Notes: generated by a model not told the origin, from the sequence alone. A DNA stretch of 64,000 nucleotides from Pseudomonas sp. 102515 (GCF_031085165.1 NZ_JAVHTY010000001.1:992001-1056000), one strand, 5' to 3'. Positions 35,745 to 45,828 are shown, numbered from the stretch's first letter. Program-made: numbers and translations.

Positions 35745-36885
35745 GCGCCTTCCCCTCCTCATCCCGCCGCAGATCCGGCGGGATGGGCAGATCGGCCAGC
35801 TTGGGCTTGCGCCCGCGTCCAGCACGGAATTGCCTGAGCTGATAGACATAGGCCAGGACCTGGGCCACGGCCACATAGAGCCCGGCCGGAATCTCCTGAT
35901 CCACCTCGGTGGAGAAATACACCGCACGCGCCAGCCCTGGTGACTCCAGCAGCGAGACCTGGTGCTCCTGGGCGATCTCGCGGATCTTCAGCGCGGTGAA
36001 ATCGCTGCCTTTGGCCACCAGCACCGGCGCCCCGCCCTTGGCCGCGTCGTACTTGAGCGCCACCGCGAAGTGGGTCGGGTTGGTGATGACCACATCGGCA
36101 TTGGGCACCTCGGCCATCATCCGGCGCTGCGCCATCTGCCGCTGCATCTGGCGGATCTTGCCCTTGACCTCGGGCTTGCCCTCGGCGTCCTTGTATTCGT
36201 CCTTGATCTCCTGCTTGGTCATCATCAGCTTCTTGCGATTGCTGAAGATCTGGAAAGGCACGTCCACCGCGGCGATGATCAAGAGCCCCAGGGCCAGCAG
36301 CAGGGTGGCATGCCCCACGACCTGCATGCTGTGCAGCAGCGCCTGATCGGTCGGCAGCTTGGCGATCTGCAGCAGCGCCGTACGCTCGCTCATCAGCACT
36401 AGCACCGACACGCCAAGGATGATGAAGAACTTCCCCAGCGCCTTGAGCAATTCCACCAGGGAATTCTTGGAAAACATCCGGGCGATGCCGGACATGGGAT
36501 TCATCCGGCTCGGTTTGGGCGCCAGCATCTTGCCGGAAAACAGGAATCCACCCAGGGCGATATGGCCAACGATGGCGGCGATCACCACCAGCGCGATCAT
36601 CGGCAGCATCCCGATCATCGCCGCCTTGCCCGAGGCCAGCAGGAAGGTGCCCATGAAGCGTTCGTCCATGACCTCTTCGCGCCGCAGGGAGAAGTTGCTG
36701 CGCATCACCTCCAGCAGCTTGCCGCCCAGGAAGGCGCCGTACATCAGCAGGCCGCCGACTCCCGAGAGCATGACCGCCACCGTACCGAGTTCGCGTGATC
36801 GCGGGAGCTGACCCTCCTCCCGGGAATCACGCTTACGTTTCTCTGTGGGGTCTTCCGTGCGGTCTTCGCCATCGGATTCAGCCAT
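35737..36885 (-). CDS. flhB: Flagellar export protein FlhB
   Basis: FlhB is the export-gate subunit whose self-cleavage switches substrate from rod/hook to filament proteins. The 382-residue protein starts with a charged stretch (MAESDGEDRTEDPTEKRKRD), has four membrane helices, and contains the autocleavage site NPTH in DVVITNPTHFAVALKY. It follows fliR and its tail overlaps convergent sodC. Confidence 0.97.
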   Translation of the reverse strand: MAESDGEDRTEDPTEKRKRDSREEGQLPRSRELGTVAVMLSGVGGLLMYGAFLGGKLLEVMRSNFSLRREEVMDERFMGTFLLASGKAAMIGMLPMIALVVIAAIVGHIALGGFLFSGKMLAPKPSRMNPMSGIARMFSKNSLVELLKALGKFFIILGVSVLVLMSERTALLQIAKLPTDQALLHSMQVVGHATLLLALGLLIIAAVDVPFQIFSNRKKLMMTKQEIKDEYKDAEGKPEVKGKIRQMQRQMAQRRMMAEVPNADVVITNPTHFAVALKYDAAKGGAPVLVAKGSDFTALKIREIAQEHQVSLLESPGLARAVYFSTEVDQEIPAGLYVAVAQVLAYVYQLRQFRAGRGRKPKLADLPIPPDLRRDEEGKAPT

Positions 36886-36897
36886 GTGGCGTACCTC

Positions 36898-37674
36898 CTA
36901 GCGTTCTCGGGCCAGTTCGCGCAGCCATTGCAGCGCCTCGGTGGCGAGACTTTCATAGTGGGAGAGGATGTCGGCGGTACCGAGCCAGACGATGACCATG
37001 CCCAGCACCACGATCAGCGGCATGCCGACGGAAAAGATGTTCAGCTGTGGCGCTGCCCGGGTCATGATGCCGAAGGCGATGTTGACCACCAGCAGCGCGG
37101 TGATGGCTGGCAGGACCAGGAGGATGCCTGCGCCCAAGACCCAGCCCAGCCGCCCGGCGACCTGCTGGAAGTGTTCGACGCTCAGGGTGTCCCCCACCGG
37201 CAAGGTGACGAAGCTTTCGGCGAGGATCTCGAAGACCACCAGGTGGCCGTTCATGGCCAGGAACAGCAGCGTCACCAGCATGGTGAAGAACTGGCCCATC
37301 ACCGGCGCCGAGGCACCGTTCACCGGGTCGATCATGGACGCGAAGCTCAGACCCGCCTGGGTCGAGATGATCTGCCCCGCCACCACGAAGACATGGAAGA
37401 ACAGCTGCAGGCTGAAACCCATCACCGCACCGATGAGGATCTGCTCGACGATCAGCGGCAGCGCCTGGGGGCTGATGGCATCCACCTGTGGCATCGGCGG
37501 CAGGGTCGGCACCAGCACCAGGCTCAAGGCCAGGGCCAGGTACATCCGCACCCGCACCGGGACCAGCGTGGTGCCGATGATCGGCATGGTCATCAGCAGC
37601 GCGGCGATGCGGAACAAGGGGAACAGGAAGCTGCCGACCCAGCCGCCGATCTGGGCGTCGCTGAGGGCGAGCAT
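36898..37674 (-). CDS. fliR: Flagellar export protein FliR
   Basis: FliR is part of the FliPQR pore of the flagellar export gate. The 258-residue protein has about six hydrophobic segments and typical family motifs (RIAALLMTMPIIGTTLVPVR; GASAPVMGQFFTM). It lies 3 bp after fliQ and 12 bp before flhB. Confidence 0.96.
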   Translation of the reverse strand: MLALSDAQIGGWVGSFLFPLFRIAALLMTMPIIGTTLVPVRVRMYLALALSLVLVPTLPPMPQVDAISPQALPLIVEQILIGAVMGFSLQLFFHVFVVAGQIISTQAGLSFASMIDPVNGASAPVMGQFFTMLVTLLFLAMNGHLVVFEILAESFVTLPVGDTLSVEHFQQVAGRLGWVLGAGILLVLPAITALLVVNIAFGIMTRAAPQLNIFSVGMPLIVVLGMVIVWLGTADILSHYESLATEALQWLRELARER

Positions 37675-37677
37675 GGG

Positions 37678-37947
37678 CTAGCCGATCAGCCGCGGAATGT
37701 TGGCGACCGACGTCTGGATGAATTCCATCAGTTGCCTGACCATCCAGGGGCCCAGCACGATCAGCGTCAACAGGGTGACGATCAGCCGGGGCAGGAAGCT
37801 CAGGGTCTGTTCGTTGATCTGGGTCGCCGCCTGGAAGACCGCCACGATCAGGCCAACGATCAGACTCGGCACCACCAGCACCGCCACCAGCAAGGCGGTA
37901 AGCCAGAGGCCCTGGCGGAATAGATCGACGGCGACTTCAGGGGTCAT
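37678..37947 (-). CDS. fliQ: Flagellar export protein FliQ
   Basis: An 89-residue, two-helix membrane protein (MTPEVAVDLFRQGLWLTALL) of the FliPQR export pore. Length and sequence are standard for FliQ. It lies between fliP (27 bp gap) and fliR. Confidence 0.97.
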   Translation of the reverse strand: MTPEVAVDLFRQGLWLTALLVAVLVVPSLIVGLIVAVFQAATQINEQTLSFLPRLIVTLLTLIVLGPWMVRQLMEFIQTSVANIPRLIG

Positions 37948-37974
37948 TTCGCTTCTCCACGCAAAGGGGCACCG

Positions 37975-38772
37975 CTAGACGGTGCCGAAGCTGCTGGCCA
38001 GGGTACCCATGATCAGAGCCCAGCCATCCACCAGGACGAACAGCATCAGCTTGAACGGCAGGGAGATGATCATCGGCGACAGCATCATCATGCCCATGGC
38101 CATCAGCACGCTGGCGATCACCAGGTCGATGACCAGGAAGGGAATGAAGATCATGAAGCCGATCTGGAAGGCGGTCTTGAGTTCGGAAGTGACGAAGGCC
38201 GGCACCAGGATCGACAAGGGCGCCTGGTCGGCACTGGGAATGTCGGTGCGCTTGGACAGCCGCATGAACAGGTCCAGGTCCGATTGCCGGGTCTGTCCCA
38301 GCATGAAGTCCTTCATCGGCACCTGGGCGCGGGCGATGGCGTCCTGGGCACTGAGTTGTTCGTTCAGGTAGGGCTGCACGGCGGTGGTGTTGATGCGATC
38401 GAACACCGGCGCCATGATGAACAGCGAGAGAAACAGCGCCATGCCCACCAGCACTTGGTTGGACGGCGTGGTCTGCAGCCCCAGCGCCTGGCGCAGGATG
38501 GCGAAGACGATGACGATGCGGGTGAAGCTGGTCATCAGCATGACGAACGCCGGGATGAAGCTCAGCGCCGTCATGATCAGCAGGATCTGCAGGCTGACCG
38601 AATACTCCTGCTGCCCCTGGCCGTTGGTACTCAGGGTGATGGCCGGGATCGACAGCGGATTGGCCTGCCCGGCCTGCTGCGCCAGCGCCAGGGGCGCGAA
38701 CAGCAGCACGGCCAGGCCCAGCAGCCAGCCCAGGGTGCGCCCGAGGTTGGCCGGTAGACGCGAAGAGATCAT
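37975..38772 (-). CDS. fliP: Flagellar export protein FliP
   Basis: FliP forms the core of the export pore. The 265-residue product has a cleavable signal peptide ([20 protein letters not shown]), then four membrane helices with the family signature [19 protein letters not shown] and a C-terminal [16 protein letters not shown]. The start at 38772 overlaps the fliO stop as ATGA; the much longer open frame upstream is an overlap shadow of fliO. Confidence 0.96.
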   Translation of the reverse strand: MISSRLPANLGRTLGWLLGLAVLLFAPLALAQQAGQANPLSIPAITLSTNGQGQQEYSVSLQILLIMTALSFIPAFVMLMTSFTRIVIVFAILRQALGLQTTPSNQVLVGMALFLSLFIMAPVFDRINTTAVQPYLNEQLSAQDAIARAQVPMKDFMLGQTRQSDLDLFMRLSKRTDIPSADQAPLSILVPAFVTSELKTAFQIGFMIFIPFLVIDLVIASVLMAMGMMMLSPMIISLPFKLMLFVLVDGWALIMGTLASSFGTV

Positions 38773-39182
38773 GGTTTCGCCTTGGGATCGCGGCTGATGA
38801 GTTCCAGCAGGCGCTGGGCGAATTCCGGCGCCGGCGCCTCGGTCTCGCCGAGTCGCACTGGCTCGCGCAGGCTGTGCAGCGGCGTGATTCGCCCGCCAGC
38901 GACGCCGATCAGCAGCTGCTCCTGGCCGACCTGCACCAGTACCAGCCGCTCGCGCGGGCCCAGGTGCTGGGTGGAGATCACCTTGATCACCTGCTGGCCA
39001 CGCGGCCCCTGCTGCTGCACCCGGCGCACCAGCCAGGCCAGACCGAGGATCAGCGCGATCACCAGCAGCAGGCCGAGCAGCAACTGGCCGACCTGAGCCC
39101 CCACATCCAGCCCCGGCGAGGTGGCTTCGGCGGCACGCGCGGTCAGAGGCAGGAGACCCAGCGGCAGGAGCAGACTCTTCAT
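38769..39182 (-). CDS. fliO: Flagellar assembly protein FliO
   Basis: FliO helps FliP assemble into the export gate. The 137-residue protein has an N-terminal signal-like segment, one membrane helix ([19 protein letters not shown]), and a cytoplasmic domain ([20 protein letters not shown]). It lies 3 bp after fliN. Confidence 0.94.
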   Translation of the reverse strand: MKSLLLPLGLLPLTARAAEATSPGLDVGAQVGQLLLGLLLVIALILGLAWLVRRVQQQGPRGQQVIKVISTQHLGPRERLVLVQVGQEQLLIGVAGGRITPLHSLREPVRLGETEAPAPEFAQRLLELISRDPKAKP

Positions 39183-39185
39183 GGA

Positions 39186-39641
39186 TCACCGCAGCTTCTT
39201 GATACGTTCCGTGGGGCTGATGACGTCGGTCAAGCGGATCCCGAACTTCTCGTTCACCACCACCACCTCACCGTGGGCGATCAGCGTACCATTCACCAGC
39301 ACGTCCAGCGGCTCGCCAGCCAGACGGTCGAGCTCGATGACCGAGCCCTGGTTGAGTTGCAACAGGTTGCGGATGGAGATGTCGGTGTGGCCGACCTCCA
39401 TGGAGATGGTCACCGGGATGTCCAGGATCACATCCAGGTTGGGACCTTCCATGCCGCTCACTGCCAGACCGCCACTGCTCTGACCAAATTCCTCCACCGG
39501 CGCCTTGGGCGGCTTGGGGGCTTCGACCTGGGTGCCTTGCGCCATCAGGGCGTCGATGTCGTCCTGGCTGGCGTCACCGGCTTCGGCCAGGGCCGCGGCC
39601 CACTCGTCCGCCAGGGCTTGTTCTTCGGGGTTGTCTGCCAT
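39186..39641 (-). CDS. fliN: Flagellar switch protein FliN
   Basis: FliN forms the base of the C ring. The 151-residue protein has an acidic N-terminal tail ([20 protein letters not shown]) and the C-terminal SpoA domain ([39 protein letters not shown]). It is the second switch gene after fliM. Confidence 0.97.
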   Translation of the reverse strand: MADNPEEQALADEWAAALAEAGDASQDDIDALMAQGTQVEAPKPPKAPVEEFGQSSGGLAVSGMEGPNLDVILDIPVTISMEVGHTDISIRNLLQLNQGSVIELDRLAGEPLDVLVNGTLIAHGEVVVVNEKFGIRLTDVISPTERIKKLR

Positions 39642-39696
39642 CGTCTGGGTCTCGTGCTAGGCCGGGCCTCGGCCCGGACAAGAAAACGGTGGTCGC

Positions 39697-40668
39697 TCAG
39701 CGGCTGCGGCTGACCGGTTCGAGAATCTGCAGAGCCAGATTACCCTTGCGCGCACCCATCTTCACCTTGAAGGTGGGCATGCCGTTGGCTCGCATGAGCA
39801 TCTCGTCCGGCATTTCCACGGGAATCACGTCGCCGGGCTGCATGTTGAGGATATCGCGGAGTTTGAGTTGGCGCCGGACAACCGTCGCTTCCAGCGGGAC
39901 GCGCACATCGAGCAGGTCCTCGCGCAGGGCCTTGACCCAGCGTTCGTCCTGGTCGTCCACGTCCGACTGGAAACCGGCGTCGAGCATCTCGCGGATCGGC
40001 TCGATCATCGAATAGGGCATGGTGACGTGCAGTTCGCCGCCGCCGCCATCCAGTTCGATGTTGAAGGTGCTCACCACCACCACTTCGCTGGGGCTGACGA
40101 TGTTGGCCAGCGCCGGGTTGACCTCGGAGTTCATGTACTCGAACTGGCAGTCGAGCATGGCGCCCCAGGCTTCCTTGAGGTCGACGAAGCACTGGTCGAG
40201 CACCATGCGCACCACGCGCAACTCGGTGGGGGTGAATTCACGGCCCTCGATCTTGGCATGGCGGCCGTCACCGCCAAAGAAGTTGTCCACCAGCTTGAAC
40301 ACCAGCCGGGCATCGAGAATGAACAGCGCGGTACCGCGCAGCGGCTTCATCTTGACCATGTTGAGGCTGGTGGGGACGTACAGCGAATGGATGTATTCAC
40401 CGAATTTGGTGACCTGCACCCCGCCCACGGAGACGTCCGCCGAACGCCGCAACAGGTTGAACATGCTGACCCGCGTGTAGCGGGCGAAGCGTTCGTTGAT
40501 CATCTCCAGGGTCGGCATCCGTCCGCGGACGATGCGATCCTGGCTGGTGAGGTCATAGCCCTTGATGGTGCCCGGCTCGGCATCGGTCTCGGTCTCGACG
40601 ATGCCATCGTCGACCCCGTGCAGCAGGGCATCGATTTCATCCTGAGAGAGCAGATCTTGCACGGCCAT
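39697..40668 (-). CDS. fliM: Flagellar switch protein FliM
   Basis: FliM is the C-ring subunit that receives CheY-P. The 323-residue protein has the N-terminal CheY-binding segment (QDLLSQDEIDALLHG), the CheC-like middle domain, and the SpoA-type C-terminus. It lies 8 bp after fliL. The segment DEIDALLHG resembles the acidic repeats in CheA encoded downstream. Confidence 0.97.
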   Translation of the reverse strand: MAVQDLLSQDEIDALLHGVDDGIVETETDAEPGTIKGYDLTSQDRIVRGRMPTLEMINERFARYTRVSMFNLLRRSADVSVGGVQVTKFGEYIHSLYVPTSLNMVKMKPLRGTALFILDARLVFKLVDNFFGGDGRHAKIEGREFTPTELRVVRMVLDQCFVDLKEAWGAMLDCQFEYMNSEVNPALANIVSPSEVVVVSTFNIELDGGGGELHVTMPYSMIEPIREMLDAGFQSDVDDQDERWVKALREDLLDVRVPLEATVVRRQLKLRDILNMQPGDVIPVEMPDEMLMRANGMPTFKVKMGARKGNLALQILEPVSRSR

Positions 40669-40676
40669 GGCGTTAC

Positions 40677-41198
40677 CTATTGCAGGACGAGATTGGTGAA
40701 CAGTACCTGTTCGATGGCAGTCTGGCCGGTCAGTTTCTTCGCCAGCTCCTGAACCTTGCTGGTGGCCTGCTGCCGCAGCATCTCCTTGCCCACCGGCGTC
40801 AGGAGGCTGTTGAAGTCCTGGCCGGAAAACAGCATCACCAGCTGGTTGCGGACCTGCGGCAATTGCGCCTTGAGCGCATCCATCTGCGCCTGGTCACGTC
40901 CCATCAGGGTCACCGTGACCTGCATGTAGCGCTGGCGACCCTCGGCGTTGTAGTTGACCACGAAGGCCGGCACCAGCGCCTGATAGACCGCCGCCAGATG
41001 CACGGGTGCCGCCGGAGTGACCGGCGCGGCGTGCTCGGGCTCGGCGCTCTTCTTGCCGAGCAGGAACCAGGTCGCGCCCACCGAGGCGCCAATGACCAGC
41101 AGCAAGGCCACGACGATGATGATGATGAGTTTGAGCTTGCCCTTGCCCTTGCCTTCCGCGGCTGCATCTTCTGCCGCAGGGGCCTGCTTCTTCGCCAT
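40677..41198 (-). CDS. fliL: Flagellar basal body-associated protein FliL
   Basis: FliL is a stator-associated inner-membrane protein. The 173-residue product has a Lys-rich N-terminus, one membrane helix (LIIIIVVALLLVIGASVGAT) and a periplasmic stomatin-like domain ending in VLFTNLVLQ. The ATG at 41198 (MAKKQAPAAED) is chosen; an upstream in-frame start at 41231 is less like the family. Confidence 0.95.
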   Translation of the reverse strand: MAKKQAPAAEDAAAEGKGKGKLKLIIIIVVALLLVIGASVGATWFLLGKKSAEPEHAAPVTPAAPVHLAAVYQALVPAFVVNYNAEGRQRYMQVTVTLMGRDQAQMDALKAQLPQVRNQLVMLFSGQDFNSLLTPVGKEMLRQQATSKVQELAKKLTGQTAIEQVLFTNLVLQ

Positions 41199-41224
41199 AA
41201 GTGCTCGACCGGATCCTGTGCTGC

Positions 41225-41247
41225 GCGTCACCCCTGTTGGGTGACGC
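41225..41247. other. Hairpin between fliK and fliL
   Basis: Perfect 9-bp arms GCGTCACCC (41225-41233) and GGGTGACGC (41239-41247) with a 5-nt loop lie between fliK and fliL. There is no T-tract in the direction of transcription, so partial attenuation or RNA processing is more likely than full termination. Confidence 0.5.
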
Positions 41248-41316
41248 AGCTAACCTATTGATACGAAGGGGATATAGCAGGTGCGGCCGAGGCTGTCACC
41301 TGGCAGCCGGCGCCCG

Positions 41317-42717
41317 TCACGCGTAGTAGTCGACCAGACTGCGCGCCGCGAGCGTCGCCGAGCCACGGGTTTCGGCGACATTCGCCACCGCTTCGTCCTC
41401 GCCCCCACCCGCGCCACGGCTACCGCGACGCGAATTATCGCTCTGGCCACCCTGCTGCGACTGCTGCCAGGCCTGACCGGACGACTGATCGGAAACGTTG
41501 ACGTTGGCGAGGTTCATGCCCTGCTGGGCGAAGAGTTCGCGCAGGCGCTGGCTGCCAGCGTCCAGTGCCTCGCGCACGTCGGCGTGGGGACTGGCGAAGG
41601 TGACCTGGGTCTGGTCCTGGGTCATGTCGATCCGCACCTCCAGTTTGCCCAGTTGCGCCGGCTCCATCTGGATATCGGCGGTCTTGAGATTCTGGCTGGA
41701 CATCCACATGACCTTGTCGACCACCGCCTCGCTGAAGTTGCCTGCCTGCGGACTGAGCGGCTGGCCAGGCACCGTGGCCGTGACCGGGCGAGCTGTCGCA
41801 GCGGGCGTACTGAGGGCTTGCGACAGGGCGGTGAGCTTGTCGGCGAAGGCATCGCCCTTGCTCGGCACCGCCGCGTCCTGCCCATCGCCCTCGTCCAGGG
41901 TCGCGGCCAGGGCCGCACTGGCTGCCTGATCCGCCGCTGGAGCGGGGGCGCCATCGGCGGGCAGCAAGCCTTGCAGCTGGGTGGCCGCCAGGTTGTTGGC
42001 GTTGGTGGTGGCCTTGACGGCGTCACCCTGGGCCTGAGGCACCTGGCCCAGCAGTTGCGCCAGACCATCATCCGCAGCCTGCTGCTCGCCGGCCTTGGCT
42101 GGGGTGGCCGTGGCGCCCGTCCCGGCACCCGTGGCGGTCGCCTGGGCTGCGGTAGCCACGGCAGCGCCCAGCAGCGCTGCCGGATCCAGGGCCTGGGTAG
42201 TGGCGGCGGCTGCCGCTTCCGCTGCCGTCCCGGTCGGAAGCTGAAGCGTTGGTGCGGGCGTGGCCACGGGTTGCGGGAACTGGCCGGTCATGCCGAACAT
42301 GAATAGCGGATCCAGTAGCGCATCGACGGGCGCCTTGGCGTCTTCGCCCTCGGCCACCGGCAAGGTCTTGCCGCTGTCGTCGGTAGCGGCTGCCGACTGC
42401 TCGCCGCTCTTGGCGGTGCTGTCGGCCCGGGGCTTGGCGTCTGCCGTGCGGTCGTCATCGCCGGAGCGCTTCACTCGGTCATCGCCATCCCGGGCACGCC
42501 CGGCCTCGTTCTTGCGCGCCTGGGTCGGGGCCTTGCTGTCGCTGGTATCGCGTGGCTTTTCGTTGCGCACCGGCTCACGTGGCTGCTCCTGCGCGAAGAC
42601 ATCGGCGAACCGCTCCTGACCTGCCGAGCGATCCTGGGAAGGGGTCTTGACCGCCGCCCGGCCGGTACTGGCTGGCGAGGTGGCGGTATTCAAAAGGAAA
42701 TCGGGCACGACGGCCAT
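41317..42717 (-). CDS. fliK: Flagellar hook-length control protein FliK
   Basis: FliK measures hook length and triggers the FlhB switch. The 466-residue protein has a low-complexity N-terminal two-thirds (charged, then Ala/Gln/Pro-rich) and the conserved C-terminal domain (AQLGKLEVRIDMTQDQTQVT; FASPHADVREALDAG). The start at 42717 (MAVVPDFLLNTATS) follows GGAG; the open frame upstream overlaps the Hpt gene and is not used. Confidence 0.92.
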   Translation of the reverse strand: MAVVPDFLLNTATSPASTGRAAVKTPSQDRSAGQERFADVFAQEQPREPVRNEKPRDTSDSKAPTQARKNEAGRARDGDDRVKRSGDDDRTADAKPRADSTAKSGEQSAAATDDSGKTLPVAEGEDAKAPVDALLDPLFMFGMTGQFPQPVATPAPTLQLPTGTAAEAAAAATTQALDPAALLGAAVATAAQATATGAGTGATATPAKAGEQQAADDGLAQLLGQVPQAQGDAVKATTNANNLAATQLQGLLPADGAPAPAADQAASAALAATLDEGDGQDAAVPSKGDAFADKLTALSQALSTPAATARPVTATVPGQPLSPQAGNFSEAVVDKVMWMSSQNLKTADIQMEPAQLGKLEVRIDMTQDQTQVTFASPHADVREALDAGSQRLRELFAQQGMNLANVNVSDQSSGQAWQQSQQGGQSDNSRRGSRGAGGGEDEAVANVAETRGSATLAARSLVDYYA

Positions 42718-42793
42718 GGAGGACTCCGAAGGACGGGTTTTCGGGTATCTAGCAAGTTGCGCGCCAGCCAGAAACGCCAGCGCTTTGACGAGG

Positions 42794-43156
42794 TCAGCCC
42801 GCGTAGCGTTGCTGCTCGACCTTGAACAGGATGCGGACGATGGCGAATTCGCGCTCCATGGCGGAAACCCCCATGGCCAGTTCGGCGGTGGCCGCCCGAC
42901 GCCGCGCGCCCTCCTCCACGTCCCGACACAGCTGCGCCAGGGGCGCGGCGCCCATGTTGCCGGCGCTACCCTTGAAGCTGTGGGCCAGCTGGCGGACCTG
43001 CTCGGCATCGCCACCGATCACGCTGCGCTTGAGCTCGGCGATGCGCTCTTCGCAGTCGAGCAGAAAGGTTTCGATGAGATCGACGTACTCCTCCTCCATG
43101 CAGTCGCGCAGGGCAGCAAGCGTTTCCGGATCGAGATGGGAGGAAAACATCGGCAT
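42794..43156 (-). CDS. Hpt-domain phosphotransfer protein in the fli operon
   Basis: A 120-residue single histidine-phosphotransfer domain with the active His in LAHSFKGSAGNMG (H59). It is encoded between fliJ and fliK, which is not the classical enteric order. Hpt proteins relay phosphate between a hybrid kinase and a response regulator; the partners here are unknown. Linking a phosphorelay to hook or export control is possible. An in-frame GTG at 43162 would add two residues. Confidence 0.88.
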   Translation of the reverse strand: MPMFSSHLDPETLAALRDCMEEEYVDLIETFLLDCEERIAELKRSVIGGDAEQVRQLAHSFKGSAGNMGAAPLAQLCRDVEEGARRRAATAELAMGVSAMEREFAIVRILFKVEQQRYAG

Positions 43157-43195
43157 TCTCACTGACCAAGAGAAGGAACGAAGGCGGCGTCTGCC

Positions 43196-43639
43196 CTAGA
43201 TATAGGTCGAACGCGCCCGCTGGGCGTACTCGTCCATCTGTTTCTGTTCGCGTTTGTCCTCGACCTGGCGCTGCTCCTGGCGATAGCGCTCGACCAGCTT
43301 GCGCAGGCCTTCGAGGCGCGCATAACGCTCCTGCCACTGGGTGCGCGCCTTGGCCACCACGTCGCGGTGCCACTGGGCGTTGCGCTCCTGCTGGCCGATC
43401 GCCTCTTCCAGCTGGCTGAGGAAGCGCTGATAGCCGATGAGCCACTGGCCGGTGACGCCACGGCTGCCATTGACCACCAGGCGCTGCTGATAGTCCTCGC
43501 GATAGCGCTGCAATTCACCCAGCTTGAACTCGGCCTGGGCCAGCTGCTGTTGGCATTGTCCCAGGCGCTGGGCGGCGTCGCGCTCGTCGCGTTCGCTCAT
43601 CTCCACCACCGGACCCAGACGCTCGGCTCTGCCTTTCAT
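43196..43639 (-). CDS. fliJ: Flagellar export chaperone FliJ
   Basis: FliJ is the coiled-coil stalk that couples the FliI ATPase to the export gate. The 147-residue product is almost wholly helical and charged (RLGQCQQQLAQAEFKLGELQ; EERYARLEGLRK-type heptads). It lies 6 bp after fliI. Confidence 0.93.
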   Translation of the reverse strand: MKGRAERLGPVVEMSERDERDAAQRLGQCQQQLAQAEFKLGELQRYREDYQQRLVVNGSRGVTGQWLIGYQRFLSQLEEAIGQQERNAQWHRDVVAKARTQWQERYARLEGLRKLVERYRQEQRQVEDKREQKQMDEYAQRARSTYI

Positions 43640-43645
43640 GATCTA

Positions 43646-44992
43646 TCAGCCTCCCAACACGGCTTGGAGATTGGCGGAACTCTGCTCCAGCGACTCGCTT
43701 TCGCGCAGGCCCTGGCGCAGGAACTGCTGCATGGGCGCATAGCGGGCGATCGCCAGATCGGTTTCGGCATTCCCGCCGGGCACATAGGCACCGACGCTGA
43801 GCAGGTCCTTGGCCTGCTGATAGAGCGACCAGAGCTGCTTGACGCGCTGGGCGTTGCGCAGATGCTCCGGGCTGACCACCTGGGGCATGACCCGGCTGAT
43901 GGACGCCTCGATGTCGATCGCCGGATAGTGGCCTTCCTCGGCCAGGCGCCGCGACAACACGAAGTGACCATCCAGCACACCGCGCGCCGAGTCGGCGATG
44001 GGATCCTGCTGGTCGTCGCCTTCCGAAAGCACAGTATAAAACGCCGTGATCGAACCCCCACCTTTTTCTGCGTTGCCGGCCCGCTCCACCAGGCGCGGCA
44101 GCTTGGCGAACACCGACGGCGGGTAGCCCTTGGTCGCCGGCGGCTCGCCGATGGCCAGCGCGATCTCCCGCTGCGCCTGGGCATAGCGGGTCAGGGAATC
44201 CATCAGCAGGAGCACGTTCTTACCCTTGTCGCGAAAGTATTCGGCGATGCGAGTGCAGTACATGGCCGCGCGCAGGCGCAGCAGGGGCGCATCGTCCGCC
44301 GGCGAGGCCACGACCACCGCCCGCTTGATGCCCTCCTCGCCCAGGATGTGCTCGATGAATTCCTTCACCTCGCGACCCCGCTCGCCGATCAGCCCGACCA
44401 CGATGATCTCGGCCTTGGTCAGCCGGGTCATCATGCCGAGCAGCACGCTCTTGCCCACGCCGGTACCGGCGAACAGGCCGAGACGCTGGCCGCGGCCCAC
44501 CGTCAACAAACCGTTGATGCTGCGGATACCGACGTCCAGGGGCTCGCTGATGGGCTCGCGCTTGAGCGGGTTGATGGCGGGGCCGTCCATCGGCACCCAG
44601 TCTTCGGCGCGCATGCGGCCCTTGCCGTCCAGGGCATTGCCCAGACCGTCCAGCACGCGCCCCAGCATCGACATGCCCATCGGCAGGCGGCCGGTATCCG
44701 GCACCGGCACCACCCGGGCGCCGGGCGCGATGCCGGCGAGGCTACCCACCGGCATGAGAAAGGTCTTGTTGCCGTTGAAGCCCATCACCTCGGCCTCGAC
44801 TTCCACCGGCTGATAGCCACCGCCATTGATCAGCCGGCAGCGGCTGCCGACGGCGGCGCGCAGACCTTCGGCCTCCAGGGTCAGACCGACCATGCGCAGC
44901 AGGCGGCCTTCGATCACCGGCTGCTGCTCGACCCGGATGGCTTCATCGTAACCGCTGAGGCGGCGTTCGAAACTCAGACGCTCAAGACGCAT
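43646..44992 (-). CDS. fliI: Flagellum-specific ATPase FliI
   Basis: FliI is the F1-beta-like ATPase of flagellar export. The 448-residue product has Walker [16 protein letters not shown], Walker [16 protein letters not shown] and the family signature near [20 protein letters not shown]. The ATG at 44992 ([12 protein letters not shown]) has GAGG at a good distance; a second ATG at 45001 is jammed against that site. It overlaps fliH by 11 bp. Confidence 0.96.
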   Translation of the reverse strand: MRLERLSFERRLSGYDEAIRVEQQPVIEGRLLRMVGLTLEAEGLRAAVGSRCRLINGGGYQPVEVEAEVMGFNGNKTFLMPVGSLAGIAPGARVVPVPDTGRLPMGMSMLGRVLDGLGNALDGKGRMRAEDWVPMDGPAINPLKREPISEPLDVGIRSINGLLTVGRGQRLGLFAGTGVGKSVLLGMMTRLTKAEIIVVGLIGERGREVKEFIEHILGEEGIKRAVVVASPADDAPLLRLRAAMYCTRIAEYFRDKGKNVLLLMDSLTRYAQAQREIALAIGEPPATKGYPPSVFAKLPRLVERAGNAEKGGGSITAFYTVLSEGDDQQDPIADSARGVLDGHFVLSRRLAEEGHYPAIDIEASISRVMPQVVSPEHLRNAQRVKQLWSLYQQAKDLLSVGAYVPGGNAETDLAIARYAPMQQFLRQGLRESESLEQSSANLQAVLGG

Positions 44993-45761
44993 GGGAGGCA
45001 TCCTCGATGTCGATGTGCAGATCGGCTTCCTGGGGCTGGGTCGCCTGGTGGCGCTGCTGTTCGGCCAGCTGGGTCAGCGCCTGGGTCAGACGGGTCTCGA
45101 TGCTGGCATCGATGACGCTGCTCTCGGTCTCGATCCGGCAACCGCCAGGCATCAGGGTCTCGTCCTCAAGGATGCGCCATTTTTCCTCGTGGCGGTCACG
45201 CAAGGCCTTCATCAGCTCGAAGTCCTGGGGACTGACCTGGATGCGGATGTTCTCGGCACCCATGGGCAGCAGCTTCAGCGCCGTGCGCACCACCTGACCC
45301 AGCTGACTGGAGTCTAGCGTGAGTTCGCGCTGGATGACTTCGCGGGTGATGTGCCGGACCAGCTGCACCATCCCGGCTTCCAGGGCCTGGTCCTGTTCGC
45401 CGATGGGATCGAGCAGATGGCTCATCAGGGTTTCCAGGCTGGCCAGCCGGGCGGTCAGCGCCGCCTCGGCTTCCTGGCGCGCCTTGAGCTGACCGGCGTG
45501 ATAGCCGTCGCGCTCGCCGGTGACGAAGCCTTCGTTGTAGGCCTCCTGACGGATCGCCTCCAGCTCTTCGAGGGTGATCGGCTGGACCTCTTCGACCGGG
45601 ACCTCTTCGATCTGGGGCTCCGGCTGGACCTCGGGCTCGGCTGCCGCGGGCACAGGGGTTTCTGCAGGCGCGTCGAAGCTGTCGAAGGCTGGCAGTCGCC
45701 AGACGTCGAAGGCCTCCAGATCCCGCGCCCTGATCAGTTCGCTCGCCGCTTCTTTGCTCAT
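44982..45761 (-). CDS. fliH: Flagellar assembly protein FliH
   Basis: FliH is the peripheral stalk that regulates FliI. The 259-residue product has an acidic Pro-rich N-terminus with a run of Glu/Val/Pro, a helical middle with GxxxG-like spacing, and the C-terminal FliH/V-ATPase-E domain ([20 protein letters not shown]). It lies between fliG and fliI. Confidence 0.94.
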   Translation of the reverse strand: MSKEAASELIRARDLEAFDVWRLPAFDSFDAPAETPVPAAAEPEVQPEPQIEEVPVEEVQPITLEELEAIRQEAYNEGFVTGERDGYHAGQLKARQEAEAALTARLASLETLMSHLLDPIGEQDQALEAGMVQLVRHITREVIQRELTLDSSQLGQVVRTALKLLPMGAENIRIQVSPQDFELMKALRDRHEEKWRILEDETLMPGGCRIETESSVIDASIETRLTQALTQLAEQQRHQATQPQEADLHIDIEDASHAS

Positions 45762-45828
45762 TACCTGTCCGTCAGAAAACCGCTACTGAACAGACCTTAG
45801 CAAAGCACAGGCCAATCCCGGCAAGCCG

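Noticed and set aside
38773-39189. A long N-terminal extension of FliP
   Set aside because: The extension overlaps all of fliO in another frame and looks like shuffled Ala/Arg/Gly; the signal peptide at 38772 is the proper start.
43367-45115. A 582-codon plus-strand frame opposite fliI and fliJ
   Set aside because: Shadow of well-recognised flagellar genes.
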